From positions 1 through 45,352 of the forward strand of contig JACMPC010000030.1 in assembly GCA_014377705.1 (NCBI GenBank): DNA of 45,352 bases, given 5' to 3'. The notes under the pieces are model-generated. The model was given only the letters and a program-made list of their open reading frames with translations. It did not search any database and was not told the origin of the DNA. Origin of the DNA: Dermatophilaceae bacterium (lineage in GTDB: Bacteria; Actinomycetota; Actinomycetes; Actinomycetales; Dermatophilaceae). Every line of letters starts with the position of its first letter. Position 1 is the first letter of the stretch. This document shows positions 20,502-30,510 of this stretch, piece after piece. The translations under genes were made by a program, and so were the position numbers.

Positions 20502-22337
20502 TTAGCCGATGATCTCGGCTACCGAGAGCCATTCCAGCTCGAGGGTCTCGCGTTCGTCCACGATGGCTCGCAGCGTGGTGTTGAGCTCCAGCACCGCGGT
20601 GTGGTCTGCCGCCTTCGCCGCCATCTGGGCGTGGATCTTCTCCTCCTGCGCGGAGATCCTGGAGAGCTGCCGGTCGATCCTGTTCAGGTCCTTCCTGGCG
20701 TCACGCAGCTCGGCAGCCGACTGCGCAGACGCGGCCCCCGCGACCTTCGCCCCAGACGCAGGAGCGGTCGCACGGGCGCCCCCGGACGTTCCCGACGCAG
20801 AGACGGACGCGCGGGCGGACGCGCGCAGGTCGAGGTACTGCTCAACGCCGCCGGGCAGATCCTGAACGGCCCCGTCGCCCAGCAACGCCACCTGCCGGTC
20901 ACACATCCGCTCCAGCAGGTAGCGGTCGTGGGAGACGACCAGCAAGGTGCCGGCCCAGCCGTCAAGCACATCCTCCATCGACGTCAGCGTCTCGATGTCG
21001 AGGTCGTTGGTCGGCTCGTCCAGGATCAGGACGTTGGGCTCGGCCATGAGCAGCCGCAGGAACTGCAGACGTCGGCGCTCGCCACCGGAGAGATCGTTGA
21101 CCCGGGTCTGCTGGCGGCCGCCACTGAACCCCAGACGCTTGGCAAGCTGGCTGGCGCTGACCTCCTTGTCGCCCAGGCGGGTGTACTGCTTGACGTCCTC
21201 GATGGCCTCGATGACCCGCCAGTCGTCGAACTTCTCCAGCTCGCGGACCTCCTGGGTGAGGTAGGCCATCGACACGGTCTTGCCGACCTTGCGCTTGCCC
21301 GCGGACAGGGCGACGTCGCCGAAGATCGCCCGCATCAGGGTCGACTTGCCGGAGCCGTTGACCCCCACGATGCCGATCCGGTCGCCCGGTGCCAGTCGCC
21401 AGGTCACCCGGTCGAGCAGGCGCCGCTCGCCGAAAGTCACGCTGGCGTCGATGAGGTCGACCACGTCCTTGCCGAGCCGGGTCGTGGCGAAGCGCACCAG
21501 CGAGACGCTGTCTCGAGGCGCCGGCTCGTCGTCGATCAGCTCGATGGCCGCATCGATCCGGAACTTCGGCTTCGTCGACCGGGCTTGGGCGCCGCGGCGA
21601 AGCCAGGCCAGCTCCTTGCGCACCAGGTTGGTACGCCGCTCCTCGGTGACCGCTGCCACCCGGTCGCGCTCGGCCCTGGCCAGCACGTATGCCGCGTAGC
21701 CGCCCTCGTAGGAGCTCACCCCGCCGTCGACGACCTCCCAGGTCGTGGTGGCCACCTCATCCAGGAACCACCGATCGTGGGTGACCGTCACCACAGACGT
21801 GCCGGGACGGGTCCGCCGGTTGGCCAGGTGGTCGGCCAGCCAGGCCACGCCCTCGACGTCGAGGTGGTTGGTCGGCTCGTCCAGCAGCAGCAGGTCTGGA
21901 TCGGCCACCAGCAGGGCAGCGAGGGCGAGCCGGCGGCGCCCGCCACCGGAGCACGGGCCCACGATCGCCTCGAACCCGCCGACGTCCGGCGCGTCGATGC
22001 CGCCGAGCAGGCCGTCCAGGACGTCGCGGATCCGCGGGTCGCCGGCCCAGACGTGCTCGGGAAGGTCCCCCAGCACGGCAGCGCGGATGGTCGTTTCGGG
22101 GTCGAGCGTGTCGACCTGGGTGAGCATGCCGATGGTCAGTGACCCGAGCATGGTGATGCGTCCCTCATCCACCGGCTGGAGCCCGGCGAGGACCCGCAAC
22201 AGGGTTGACTTGCCGCCACCGTTGCGTCCCACGACACCGACCCGGGTGCCGCTGCTGACGCCGAGGGAGACGCCGTCGAGGATGTGGGTGGTGCCGAGCG
22301 CCAGGGTGGCGCGCTCGACCGAGACGAGATTGGCCAT
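20502..22337 (-). CDS. ABC-F family ATPase (Uup/Etta-like)
   Basis: The 611-residue soluble protein holds two ABC domains and no membrane part, the ABC-F layout of ribosome-associated ATPases. Domain 1 has Walker A GVVGRNGGGKST, and Walker B LLLLDEPTNHLD. Domain 2 has Walker A GIVGVNGSGKST, signature LSGGERRRLQFLRLL, and Walker B VLILDEPTNDLD. The domain 1 signature is odd: CSGGGRRRLALAALL in place of LSGGE/Q. The tail is an Ala/Ser-rich linker and a coiled coil (RKDLNRIDRQLSRISAQEEKIHAQM), as in Uup. The start lies 5 bases after the ispE stop, so it ends the rpfB-rsmA-ispE operon. Its translational role or resistance specificity is unknown. Confidence 0.92.
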   Translation of the reverse strand: MANLVSVERATLALGTTHILDGVSLGVSSGTRVGVVGRNGGGKSTLLRVLAGLQPVDEGRITMLGSLTIGMLTQVDTLDPETTIRAAVLGDLPEHVWAGDPRIRDVLDGLLGGIDAPDVGGFEAIVGPCSGGGRRRLALAALLVADPDLLLLDEPTNHLDVEGVAWLADHLANRRTRPGTSVVTVTHDRWFLDEVATTTWEVVDGGVSSYEGGYAAYVLARAERDRVAAVTEERRTNLVRKELAWLRRGAQARSTKPKFRIDAAIELIDDEPAPRDSVSLVRFATTRLGKDVVDLIDASVTFGERRLLDRVTWRLAPGDRIGIVGVNGSGKSTLMRAIFGDVALSAGKRKVGKTVSMAYLTQEVRELEKFDDWRVIEAIEDVKQYTRLGDKEVSASQLAKRLGFSGGRQQTRVNDLSGGERRRLQFLRLLMAEPNVLILDEPTNDLDIETLTSMEDVLDGWAGTLLVVSHDRYLLERMCDRQVALLGDGAVQDLPGGVEQYLDLRASARASVSASGTSGGARATAPASGAKVAGAASAQSAAELRDARKDLNRIDRQLSRISAQEEKIHAQMAAKAADHTAVLELNTTLRAIVDERETLELEWLSVAEIIG

Positions 22338-22342
22338 CGTGT

Positions 22343-23332
22343 TCAGCTGCTCCTGAGTCCTGCGGGGCCGGAAAGCCCGGGTGATCCGTATGAGCCGCGG
22401 GGTCCGGATGCCGCGGTGAGGATGTGGGCTCCGCGAACGGGGCCGACGGCACGCTTGACGGAGGAGGCGACGCCCAGCGCGGCCAGCGCGACGGCCAGGT
22501 CCAGACTGCTCTCGGTGTCAGAGACCAGGAACGCGACTGTCGGCCCCGACCCGGACACGATGCCACCCAGGGCCCCATTATCCATGCCCGCGCCCAGCAC
22601 CTCTTCGAGCCGGGGTTGCAGCGACAGGGCAGCCGGCTGCAGGTCGTTGCTCAACGCCTTGCCCAGGGACGCCGCATCACCCGAGCGCAGTGCGGTCATC
22701 ATCGAGGCGGAGGGGGTGGGCCCGGGAACCCGCAGCGTCGACCGGAGACGGTCGCACTCCGCGTACACCGCAGGGGTCGAGAGCCCCGCGTCGCTCAGGG
22801 CCAGCACCCAGAAGTACCGGCCCCGCCCGAGCACCGGCGCCAGCTGATCTCCGCGACCGGATCCCATCGCGGTTCCGCCCAGCAGGGCGAACGGGACATC
22901 GCTGCCCAGATCGGCTGCCAGGTCTTCCAGGGCTGTCCTTGAGGTCCACACCCCCCAGAGCGCGTCGCAGGCCAGGAGCGCGCCCGCCGCATCGGCTGAC
23001 CCGCCCGCCATGCCCGCCGCCACGGGGATGTCCTTGTCGATGGTGATGTGCACCGGCACCTCGATGCCGGCCGCCCCGGCCAGCAGGCGGGCCGCCCGGA
23101 GCGCGAGGTTGGTGCCGTCGTCCGGGACCAGGTCGGCGTACGGGCCGTTGATGGTGATGCCCCAGTCGTCCGCCGGCTGCACGGTGACGTCATCGTGCAG
23201 GCCGACCGCCTGGAACACCGTGGCCAGGTGATGGAAGCCGTCCGGGCGCAGCGGACCGACCACGAGCTCGAGATTGACCTTCGCAGGGACCCGTGCGGTG
23301 ACGGACTGCGGCGAGGGCGCGGCTGAGCTCAT
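22343..23332 (-). CDS. ispE: 4-diphosphocytidyl-2-C-methyl-D-erythritol kinase
   Basis: IspE phosphorylates CDP-ME in the MEP pathway to isoprenoids. The 329-residue GHMP-kinase protein has motif 1 [23 protein letters not shown], the ATP loop [19 protein letters not shown] (catalytic Asp in the adjacent DFHH-like region replaced as usual by DGFHHL), and motif 3 [14 protein letters not shown]. The C-terminal 20 residues are Gly/Ser-rich. The ATG at 23332 overlaps the rsmA stop (ATGA). Linkage of rpfB, rsmA and ispE is conserved in actinobacteria and joins growth resumption, ribosome maturation and isoprenoid supply. Confidence 0.95.
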   Translation of the reverse strand: MSSAAPSPQSVTARVPAKVNLELVVGPLRPDGFHHLATVFQAVGLHDDVTVQPADDWGITINGPYADLVPDDGTNLALRAARLLAGAAGIEVPVHITIDKDIPVAAGMAGGSADAAGALLACDALWGVWTSRTALEDLAADLGSDVPFALLGGTAMGSGRGDQLAPVLGRGRYFWVLALSDAGLSTPAVYAECDRLRSTLRVPGPTPSASMMTALRSGDAASLGKALSNDLQPAALSLQPRLEEVLGAGMDNGALGGIVSGSGPTVAFLVSDTESSLDLAVALAALGVASSVKRAVGPVRGAHILTAASGPRGSYGSPGLSGPAGLRSS

Positions 23333-24201
23333 CGGCTCACCAGGGCCGTCCGGGCCGCCGCGATCGCCGCGAAGGAGTGGATGTCGAGCTGCTCGCCGCG
23401 GGTTCGCGGGTCCACCCCCGCCGCACGCAAGGTCTTCTCGGCATTCGGGGCCGACCCCGCCCAGCCGGCCAGAGCCGCTCGCAGCGTCTTGCGTCGCTGG
23501 GCGAACGCTGCGTCGATGCAGGCGAACACCTCCTTGCGGGACGCCAGCGTCTGCGGCGGCTCGCGCCGGATCAGGGCGACCAGGCCGGAGTCCACGTTAG
23601 GCGCGGGCCAGAAGACGGTGCGGCTGACGGTCCCCGTCAGCTTCACCTCGGCATACCAGGCGGCTTTGAGGCTGGGGATGCCGTACGTCTTGCTGCCCGG
23701 CGGTGCCGCAAGGCGCTCGGCGACCTCGAGCTGCACCATCACCAGAGCCCGGCGCAGGCTGGGGAAGGCCTCAAGGAAGCTCAGCACGACGGGGACCGAG
23801 ATGTTGTAGGGCAGGTTGGCGACCAGCGCGGTGGGCTGGGGGTCGGGCAGCGAGCGCACGGTCATCGCATCCGCCAGGACCACGCTCAGGTTCTTGCCGT
23901 ATGCCGGCGCGTGCGCGACCACCGTCTCAGGCAGGGCTCTGGCCAGGTTGGCGTCCACCTCAACGGCCACGACCTTGGCGACCTCTGGAAGCAGGGCGAG
24001 GGTGAGGGAGCCGAGGCCCGGGCCGATCTCGACCACGACATCGCCGGGCTCAAGGTCGGCGAGCCGCACGATCCGGCGGACGGTATTGGCGTCGATTACA
24101 AAGTTCTGGCCCCACTTCTTGGTGGGGCGTACACCCAGACGGCCGGCCAGATCACGGATCTGGCCGGCCCCGAGCAACCCGGCTGCGACGTTCTCACTCA
24201 T
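23329..24201 (-). CDS. rsmA: 16S rRNA adenine dimethyltransferase RsmA (KsgA)
   Basis: The enzyme dimethylates two adjacent adenines in the 3' hairpin of 16S rRNA. The 290-residue protein shows the methyltransferase motifs in order: [24 protein letters not shown]-binding [32 protein letters not shown], the catalytic [12 protein letters not shown], and a C-terminal domain with [12 protein letters not shown]. It begins [23 protein letters not shown] at the ATG at 24201 and lies 26 bases after the rpfB stop. The stop overlaps ispE. Confidence 0.96.
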   Translation of the reverse strand: MSENVAAGLLGAGQIRDLAGRLGVRPTKKWGQNFVIDANTVRRIVRLADLEPGDVVVEIGPGLGSLTLALLPEVAKVVAVEVDANLARALPETVVAHAPAYGKNLSVVLADAMTVRSLPDPQPTALVANLPYNISVPVVLSFLEAFPSLRRALVMVQLEVAERLAAPPGSKTYGIPSLKAAWYAEVKLTGTVSRTVFWPAPNVDSGLVALIRREPPQTLASRKEVFACIDAAFAQRRKTLRAALAGWAGSAPNAEKTLRAAGVDPRTRGEQLDIHSFAAIAAARTALVSR

Positions 24202-24227
24202 ACGAGCAGCCTAGGCGGAAACCCAGG

Positions 24228-25385
<1,158 letters not shown>

Positions 25386-25429
25386 CTAGATCGTTCCGGG
25401 CACTGCGACGGATACGCGACGTACGCATG

Positions 25430-25460
25430 AAAAAGGATGCTCGACGTCGGTCGAGCACCC
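25430..25460 (-). terminator. Intrinsic terminator in the rpfB leader
   Basis: On the minus strand GGGTGCTCGAC (25450-25460) pairs with GTCGAGCATCC (25435-25445) around the loop CGAC, an 11-bp stem with one G-T pair, followed directly by five T residues. It lies 57 bases upstream of the rpfB start and about 160 bases after the tatD stop. It can end tatD transcription or act as an attenuator of rpfB. Confidence 0.8.
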
Positions 25461-25565
25461 CCGCATGCGCGCCGTCCGAGAAGTCGCAGACCCCGGCCAA
25501 CAGCAGTTCACGATTGCCGAGTAGCCTTCCGTGGTCAAATCGGGAAAGCGTTCCCCCGCATGACC

Positions 25566-25581
25566 TGTGAGTAAGGTCACT
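25566..25581. promoter_or_regulatory. CRP/GlxR-like binding site upstream of rpfB
   Basis: TGTGAGTAAGGTCACT matches the CRP/GlxR consensus TGTGA-N6-TCACA with one mismatch in the last base. It lies about 190 bases upstream of rpfB and near the end of tatD. CRP/GlxR regulators control rpf genes in mycobacteria and corynebacteria, which makes the site plausible. A 6-bp hairpin (TGACCT/AGGTCA) overlaps it. Confidence 0.45.
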
Positions 25582-25619
25582 TACGAACATTGAGGGTTTC
25601 CCGGGGGTCCGGACGGGGC

Positions 25620-26462
25620 TTACCAGGGGCCGTAGAGTCGCTCCGAGTTTGCCGACAAAGCGGTGCATAGCGCGGGCACATTCGTGCTCAGAACGGCCGC
25701 CATGGCCCGCACCGTCAGCGGCACGAGGTACGGGGCATTTGTCGCCCCGCGATGTGGCGCCGGGGTCAGATAGGGCGCATCCGTCTCGACGAGCAGGTTC
25801 TCCATCGGGGTGACGGCGAGCGCGTTGCGCACCCCGGTGGCGTTCTTGAAGGTCACCGTTCCGGCAAACGAAAGGTAATAGCCTCTTTCAACGCACTCAC
25901 GTGCCATGGAGATATCCCCGGAGAAACAGTGGAGCACCGTTTTCGCCGGAGCCCCCTCCTGCGCCAGGATCCGCAGGACGTCTTCGTGAGCGTCACGATC
26001 GTGGATCTGCAGGACCTTGCCCGTGCGCTTGGCCAGGTCGATGTGCCAGCGGAAGGAATCCTGCTGTGCCGCAACGCCCTCGGTGCCGGTGCGGTAGTAG
26101 TCCAGTCCTGTCTCGCCGATCACCCGAACCCTGGGGTGGGCGGCCAGCAGCTCGATCTCGGTGCGGGCCGACTCGAGCTCACCGCGATCGTGCAGCCTCG
26201 GCGCCTCGTTGGGGTGCAGCGCCACCCCGCCCAGTAGCGCGGCATACCGGTCGATGACCTCGACGGTGAAACGCGCGCCGGGAAGGTCACACCCGATCTG
26301 GACCATCAGCGGCACCCCCACCGCGGTCGCGGCGTCGATCACCGATGCCAGGTCAGGAGCCTGCTCACCGTCGCGCGACATGTCGAGATGGGTGTGGTTG
26401 TCGACCACCGGGATCGGAAGCGGGTCCGGCGCCGACGGCGCTCTGTTGGTCACCTGAGTCAC
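25620..26462 (-). CDS. TatD family metal-dependent hydrolase (DNase)
   Basis: The 280-residue TIM-barrel protein shows the TatD metal-ligand pattern: [19 protein letters not shown] with the bridging Glu, [14 protein letters not shown] (His), VLHCFSGD (His) and [14 protein letters not shown] (Asp). Family members are Mg-dependent 3'-5' exonucleases used in DNA repair and RNA quality control. The GTG at 26462 overlaps the metG stop (GTGA). Longer upstream in-frame sequence is antisense-like and unrelated. The metG-tatD-rpfB-rsmA-ispE order is the standard actinobacterial one. Confidence 0.93.
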   Translation of the reverse strand: MTQVTNRAPSAPDPLPIPVVDNHTHLDMSRDGEQAPDLASVIDAATAVGVPLMVQIGCDLPGARFTVEVIDRYAALLGGVALHPNEAPRLHDRGELESARTEIELLAAHPRVRVIGETGLDYYRTGTEGVAAQQDSFRWHIDLAKRTGKVLQIHDRDAHEDVLRILAQEGAPAKTVLHCFSGDISMARECVERGYYLSFAGTVTFKNATGVRNALAVTPMENLLVETDAPYLTPAPHRGATNAPYLVPLTVRAMAAVLSTNVPALCTALSANSERLYGPW

Positions 26463-28267
26463 GCGCTGGTGGCTTCCGGGTTGAGCCGTGCCAGCTCTTC
26501 GTCCACGACCGAGGGGTCGAGCTTGGTGAAGATGGGGGACGGCTTCGAGATCGGGGTGCCCGCCGTGATCGCGTGCCTCTCCCAGCTGGGCGTGGCGGTG
26601 TAGTCGCCGGTGATGATCGGGTAGCTCTCTCCGCCGTCCAGGTCGTCGACCTCCTCGATCCGCGGCATCGGCGCGATCTCGCCGAGGCCACCCATCGTGG
26701 CGTGGACCTGGTTGCAGCTGTGCGGCAGGAAGGGGCACAGCATCGTCGTGCAGTCGCTGACCGCCTGGGCGATCACGTGCAGGATCGTTCCGAGCCGCTC
26801 ACGCTCGTCGTCGGCCTTGAGCTTGAACGGCGCCTGGTCGGTGACGTACTTGTTGACCTCGGCGACCACCCGCATCGCCTCGCTCAGCGCCTGCTTCTGA
26901 CGGTGGCGCTCGATCAGCGCGCCGATGGTGTCGAAGCCCTCGTTCACCGACGCCAGGAGCGCCAGGTCCTCGGCGGTCAGCTTGGCCGCGGCCGGGATCT
27001 GGCCGAAGCCCCGGTGGATCATCGTCGCGGTCCGGTTGACCAGGTTGCCCCAGCCCGCGACCAGCTCACCGTTGGTGCGCCTGACGAACTCGGCCCAGGT
27101 GAAGTCGCTGTCCTGGTTCTCCGGGCCCGCCGCCGAGATGAAGTAGCGAAGGGCGTCCGGCTGGTACCGCTGCAGGACGTCGCGAACGTAGATGACCACA
27201 CCCCGGCTGGAGGAGAACTGCTTGCCTTCCATGGTGAGAAACTCCGAGCTGACCACCTCGGTGGGCAGCTGCAGCGCGCCATACGGCCCGGGCTCTCCGC
27301 CCTTGTCTCCCAGCCCGTCGTAGGCCAGTAGCTCAGCCGGCCAGATCTGGGAGTGGAAGGTGATGTTGTCTTTGCCCATGAAGTAGTAGGACAAGGCCTC
27401 GGGGTTGTTCCACCACTGGCGCCAGGCCTGCGGGTCGCCGGTCCGGCGGGCCCACTCGATGGAGGCGGACAGGTAGCCGATGACCGCGTCGAACCAGACG
27501 TAGAGCCGTTTGGCTGGGTCGTCCCGCCAGCCGTCCAGCGGAATCGGGATGCCCCAGTCGATGTCGCGGGTCATCGCCCGCGGGCGGATGTCCTTCAGGA
27601 TGTTCTGGCTGAACCGGATGACGTTGGGGCGCCAGGTGCCGGAGGCCTCACGCGCGTCGAGCCACTCGCCCAGCGCCTCGGCCAGCGCCGGCAGGTCCAG
27701 GAAGAAGTGCTGGGTCTCGATGAACTGCGGCGTCTCGCCGTTGATCTTGCTGCGGGGCTTGATCAGCTCGGTCGCGTCGAGCTGGTTGCCGCAGTGGTCG
27801 CACTGGTCACCTCGCGCCTCGGCGTAGCCGCAGATCGGGCAGATGCCTTCGATGTAGCGGTCCGGCAGCGTGCGGCCGGTCGACGGGCTGATCGCCCCCT
27901 GCGTGGTCTGCTCGACCATGTAGCCGTTGGCATGGACGGTGGTGAACATCTCCTGGACGACGGCGTAGTGGTTGCGGGTCGTCGTACGGGTGAACAGGTC
28001 GTAGGACAGGCCGAGGCTGGCGAGGTCCTGCACGATGACCCGGTTGCTCTCGTCAGCGAGCTGTTTGGCGCTGACTCCCGCCTTGTCGGCCGCCACCAGG
28101 ATCGGGGTGCCGTGCTCGTCGGTGCCGCTGACCATGAGGACGTCATGGCCCGCCATACGCATATAACGGCTGAACACGTCTGAGGGCACGCCGAATCCGG
28201 CGATGTGGCCGATGTGGCGCGGGCCGTTTGCGTAGGGCCAGGCGACGGCTGACAGGACCTTGCTCAT
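26459..28267 (-). CDS. metG: Methionyl-tRNA synthetase
   Basis: MetG charges tRNA-Met. The 602-residue protein begins [24 protein letters not shown], with the HIGH motif as HIGH at about residues 18-21. The zinc knuckle has two CxxC pairs ([18 protein letters not shown]). The KMSKS motif reads KQFSSSRG, as in many actinobacterial class 1 enzymes of this clade. The anticodon-binding helices follow ([23 protein letters not shown]). No C-terminal EMAP-like domain is present. The ATG at 28267 has no ribosome site; a -10 element 7 bases upstream suggests a leaderless transcript. The stop overlaps tatD. Confidence 0.96.
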   Translation of the reverse strand: MSKVLSAVAWPYANGPRHIGHIAGFGVPSDVFSRYMRMAGHDVLMVSGTDEHGTPILVAADKAGVSAKQLADESNRVIVQDLASLGLSYDLFTRTTTRNHYAVVQEMFTTVHANGYMVEQTTQGAISPSTGRTLPDRYIEGICPICGYAEARGDQCDHCGNQLDATELIKPRSKINGETPQFIETQHFFLDLPALAEALGEWLDAREASGTWRPNVIRFSQNILKDIRPRAMTRDIDWGIPIPLDGWRDDPAKRLYVWFDAVIGYLSASIEWARRTGDPQAWRQWWNNPEALSYYFMGKDNITFHSQIWPAELLAYDGLGDKGGEPGPYGALQLPTEVVSSEFLTMEGKQFSSSRGVVIYVRDVLQRYQPDALRYFISAAGPENQDSDFTWAEFVRRTNGELVAGWGNLVNRTATMIHRGFGQIPAAAKLTAEDLALLASVNEGFDTIGALIERHRQKQALSEAMRVVAEVNKYVTDQAPFKLKADDERERLGTILHVIAQAVSDCTTMLCPFLPHSCNQVHATMGGLGEIAPMPRIEEVDDLDGGESYPIITGDYTATPSWERHAITAGTPISKPSPIFTKLDPSVVDEELARLNPEATSA

Positions 28268-28274
28268 GGCCTGA

Positions 28275-28280
28275 ATCCTA
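28275..28280 (-). promoter_or_regulatory. -10 element for leaderless metG
   Basis: TAGGAT on the minus strand ends 7 bases before the metG ATG, with no Shine-Dalgarno sequence between. This spacing puts transcription start at or next to the A of ATG. No good -35 element is visible. The evidence is positional. Confidence 0.45.
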
Positions 28281-28324
28281 AGGGTCGACGGGCAGGAAGT
28301 TTCCCGCGGTGCAAGGATTCGTCC

Positions 28325-28813
28325 ATGGCCGACCTACGCGAGTCCCTCACCGTCGATGCACCGGCTGACCTGGTCTACGACCTCGTTGCCGACCTGCCCC
28401 GGATGGGCGAGTGGTCACCCGAGTGCGAGCGGGTCACCTGGCGCGGTGGTGCCACCAGCGCGGCCGAAGGGGCGAAATTCTTCGGTCACAACAAGGCAGG
28501 GGCGGTGCGCTGGGTGACCCAGGGCGAGGTCGTCACGGTGGTGCCAGGCCGGAACCTGGCCTTCGAGATCAGCTTTGGGCTGCTGAAGATCGCCCGCTGG
28601 GAGTACTTCGTCGTTCCCGACGACGCCGATCCTTCGACCTGCACCGTGGTCGAGGAATGGACCGACCGGCGACCCCTCTGGTATCGCGCGCCGGCCGACA
28701 GGCTGCTGGGCTCGCGGATGAAGACCAACCATCGAGGCATCGTCACGACCCTGGCCAACCTCAGGCTCGCCGCCGAGAGCGCCTCCAGAAACGAGGCGCA
28801 GCCGGACCGGTAG
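28325..28813 (+). CDS. SRPBCC family protein (polyketide cyclase/START-like)
   Basis: The 162-residue protein has the helix-grip pattern of SRPBCC proteins: [36 protein letters not shown] at the N-terminus, then a central beta sheet ([24 protein letters not shown]) and a C-terminal helix ([28 protein letters not shown]). Such proteins bind hydrophobic ligands in a central cavity; the ligand here is unknown. The ATG at 28325 follows AAGGA. It is transcribed away from metG, and its end faces the dicarboxylate carrier gene across a hairpin. Confidence 0.88.
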   Translation: MADLRESLTVDAPADLVYDLVADLPRMGEWSPECERVTWRGGATSAAEGAKFFGHNKAGAVRWVTQGEVVTVVPGRNLAFEISFGLLKIARWEYFVVPDDADPSTCTVVEEWTDRRPLWYRAPADRLLGSRMKTNHRGIVTTLANLRLAAESASRNEAQPDR

Positions 28814-28829
28814 GTCACCGAACGCACCG

Positions 28830-28860
28830 ATGGACCCGCCTCGTGGGGAAGCGGGTCCAT
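28830..28860. terminator. Bidirectional hairpin between SRPBCC and dctA
   Basis: ATGGACCCGC (28830-28839) pairs perfectly with GCGGGTCCAT (28851-28860) around an 11-base loop. It sits between two convergent genes and can stop transcription from both sides. No T tract is present on either strand. Confidence 0.7.
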
Positions 28861-28878
28861 CCTCGTGCTGACGTGTTG

Positions 28879-30330
28879 CTAGTGGCCGATGGCCGACGGC
28901 TCGGCCTGACTCGGACTGACCTTGGTCTCGAGCTTGGCCAGCCCGTCATCCCAGGCCCCGCCACCGTGGTCGTCACCGGCAGCGAAAGCGACCTCGTCGA
29001 AGGGGTCGCGGCCGGACAGCACCAGCTCAGCCCGGGCCTTGTCGAACTGCCCGGTCCAGCTGCCCACCAGCACGGTCGCGACCGCGTTGCCGGTGAAGTT
29101 GGTCACCGCACGCGCCTCGCTCATCATCCGGTCGATACCGACGACCAGGCCCACGCCGTCCAGCAGCTCGGGTCGGTGTGCCTGCAGGCCAGCGGCCAGG
29201 GTGGCCAGTCCGGCGCCGGTAACCCCGGCTGCTCCCTTGGAGGCGAGCATCATGAAGAGCAGCAGCCCGATCTGCTCACCGAGCTTGAGCGGCTTGTCCA
29301 TCGCCTCGGCGACGAACAGCGAAGCCATGGTGAGGTAGATCATCGTGCCGTCGAGGTTGAAGGAATAGCCAGTCGGAACCACGACCCCGACGACCGGCCG
29401 GGCGACGCCCAGGTGCTCCATCTTGCCGATCAGCCGGGGCAGTGCGGTCTCGGAGGAGGAGGTCGAGACGATGAGCAGGTACTCCTTGCCCAGGTACTTC
29501 ATCAACCGGAAGATCGACATGCCGGTCGAGACCCGAAGGATCGTTCCGAGCACCAGGACGATGAACAGGAAACAGGTGGCGTAGAACCCCACCATCACCT
29601 TGCCCAGGCTGAGCAACGCTTCGGCGCCGGTCGAGCCGACCACCGCTGCCATGGCGCCGAACACCCCGACCGGGGCGACCCACATGATCATGGCGAGCAC
29701 CTTGAAGACGACCCTTTGCAGGTGCCCGATGCCGCGTAGCACCGGCACGCCCTTCTCGCCCATCGACTGCAGGGCGAAACCGACCAGCAGCGCCACGAAC
29801 AGCGCCTGCAACACATTGCCCTGGGTCAGCGACGAGACCAGGGTGTCCGGAATCAGGTGGAGGATGAAGTCAGAGCCCGTCTCGGGCTCACCCTTCACCT
29901 GCGCCTGCCCTGACTTGGCCACTGCTGCGCTCAGATGCAGACCGACGCCGGGCTTGACGATGTTGCCGACGACAAGGCCGATCCCGAGCGCCGTGAACGA
30001 CATCGTCAGGAAGTAGCCCAGGGCCAGTCCGCCGACCTTGCCGACGCTGGCCGCCTTGCGGACCGATCCGATGCCCAGCACGATCGTGCAGAAGATGATC
30101 GGGGTGATGATCATTTTGATCAAATTGATGAAGCCGGTCCCGAGCGGCTTGAGCCCGACCGCGAAGCCGTCCTTGCCAGGGAAGGCGAAGCCGACCGCGA
30201 TGCCCAGCAGCATCGCCACAACCACAGCCATGTAGAGATACTGCGTCTTGTCGCGAGGTGCTCGCGGCGTAGACGGTGGGGAGCCGGCGGACATGGAACC
30301 CGGCGGCGACGCTGCTGCGGAGCTGGACAT
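28879..30330 (-). CDS. dctA: C4-dicarboxylate:cation symporter (DctA type)
   Basis: This is a membrane carrier of the dicarboxylate/amino acid:cation symporter family, likely importing succinate, fumarate and malate. The 483-residue protein has the family hallmarks: FINLIKMIITPIIFCTIVLGI, the serine-rich loop TSSSETALPRLIGKMEHLGV, PTGYSFNLDGTMIYLTMASLF, and GIDRMMSEARAVTNFTGNAVATVLV. The N-terminal 30 residues are a Ser/Pro-rich tail. The ATG at 30330 has a strong AGGAGG ribosome site. The gene diverges from a DcuS/DctS-like two-component pair that probably controls it. Glutamate/aspartate as substrates cannot be excluded. Confidence 0.93.
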   Translation of the reverse strand: MSSSAAASPPGSMSAGSPPSTPRAPRDKTQYLYMAVVVAMLLGIAVGFAFPGKDGFAVGLKPLGTGFINLIKMIITPIIFCTIVLGIGSVRKAASVGKVGGLALGYFLTMSFTALGIGLVVGNIVKPGVGLHLSAAVAKSGQAQVKGEPETGSDFILHLIPDTLVSSLTQGNVLQALFVALLVGFALQSMGEKGVPVLRGIGHLQRVVFKVLAMIMWVAPVGVFGAMAAVVGSTGAEALLSLGKVMVGFYATCFLFIVLVLGTILRVSTGMSIFRLMKYLGKEYLLIVSTSSSETALPRLIGKMEHLGVARPVVGVVVPTGYSFNLDGTMIYLTMASLFVAEAMDKPLKLGEQIGLLLFMMLASKGAAGVTGAGLATLAAGLQAHRPELLDGVGLVVGIDRMMSEARAVTNFTGNAVATVLVGSWTGQFDKARAELVLSGRDPFDEVAFAAGDDHGGGAWDDGLAKLETKVSPSQAEPSAIGH

Positions 30331-30367
30331 GTTGATCCTCCTGGATCTGACAGGTAAATTTTTCTCG

Positions 30368-30398
30368 ACAGTGGCCCCGTTCCTGACGATAGTCAACG
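30368..30398 (-). promoter_or_regulatory. Candidate dctA promoter
   Basis: On the minus strand TTGACT (30393-30398) is a good -35 element. A 17-base spacer leads to CACTGT (30368-30373), a poor -10. Just upstream, at 30399-30416, TTGCGTTC occurs twice with a 9-base period and could bind the response regulator encoded next door. Both calls are weak. Confidence 0.3.
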
Positions 30399-30510
30399 TT
30401 GCGTTCATTGCGTTCGCGCTCAGATGCGGGCCACCCGCACCTATGCCCCGCATACCGGTCAGCCGGCGCACGGGCCAGCGCCAACCCTGGACACGCTGCA
30501 CACTGGTGCC

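Noticed and set aside
25561-25579. Short hairpin TGACCT/AGGTCA as a terminator of tatD
   Set aside because: The stem is only 6 bp with no T tract. The overlapping CRP/GlxR-like site explains the symmetry better.
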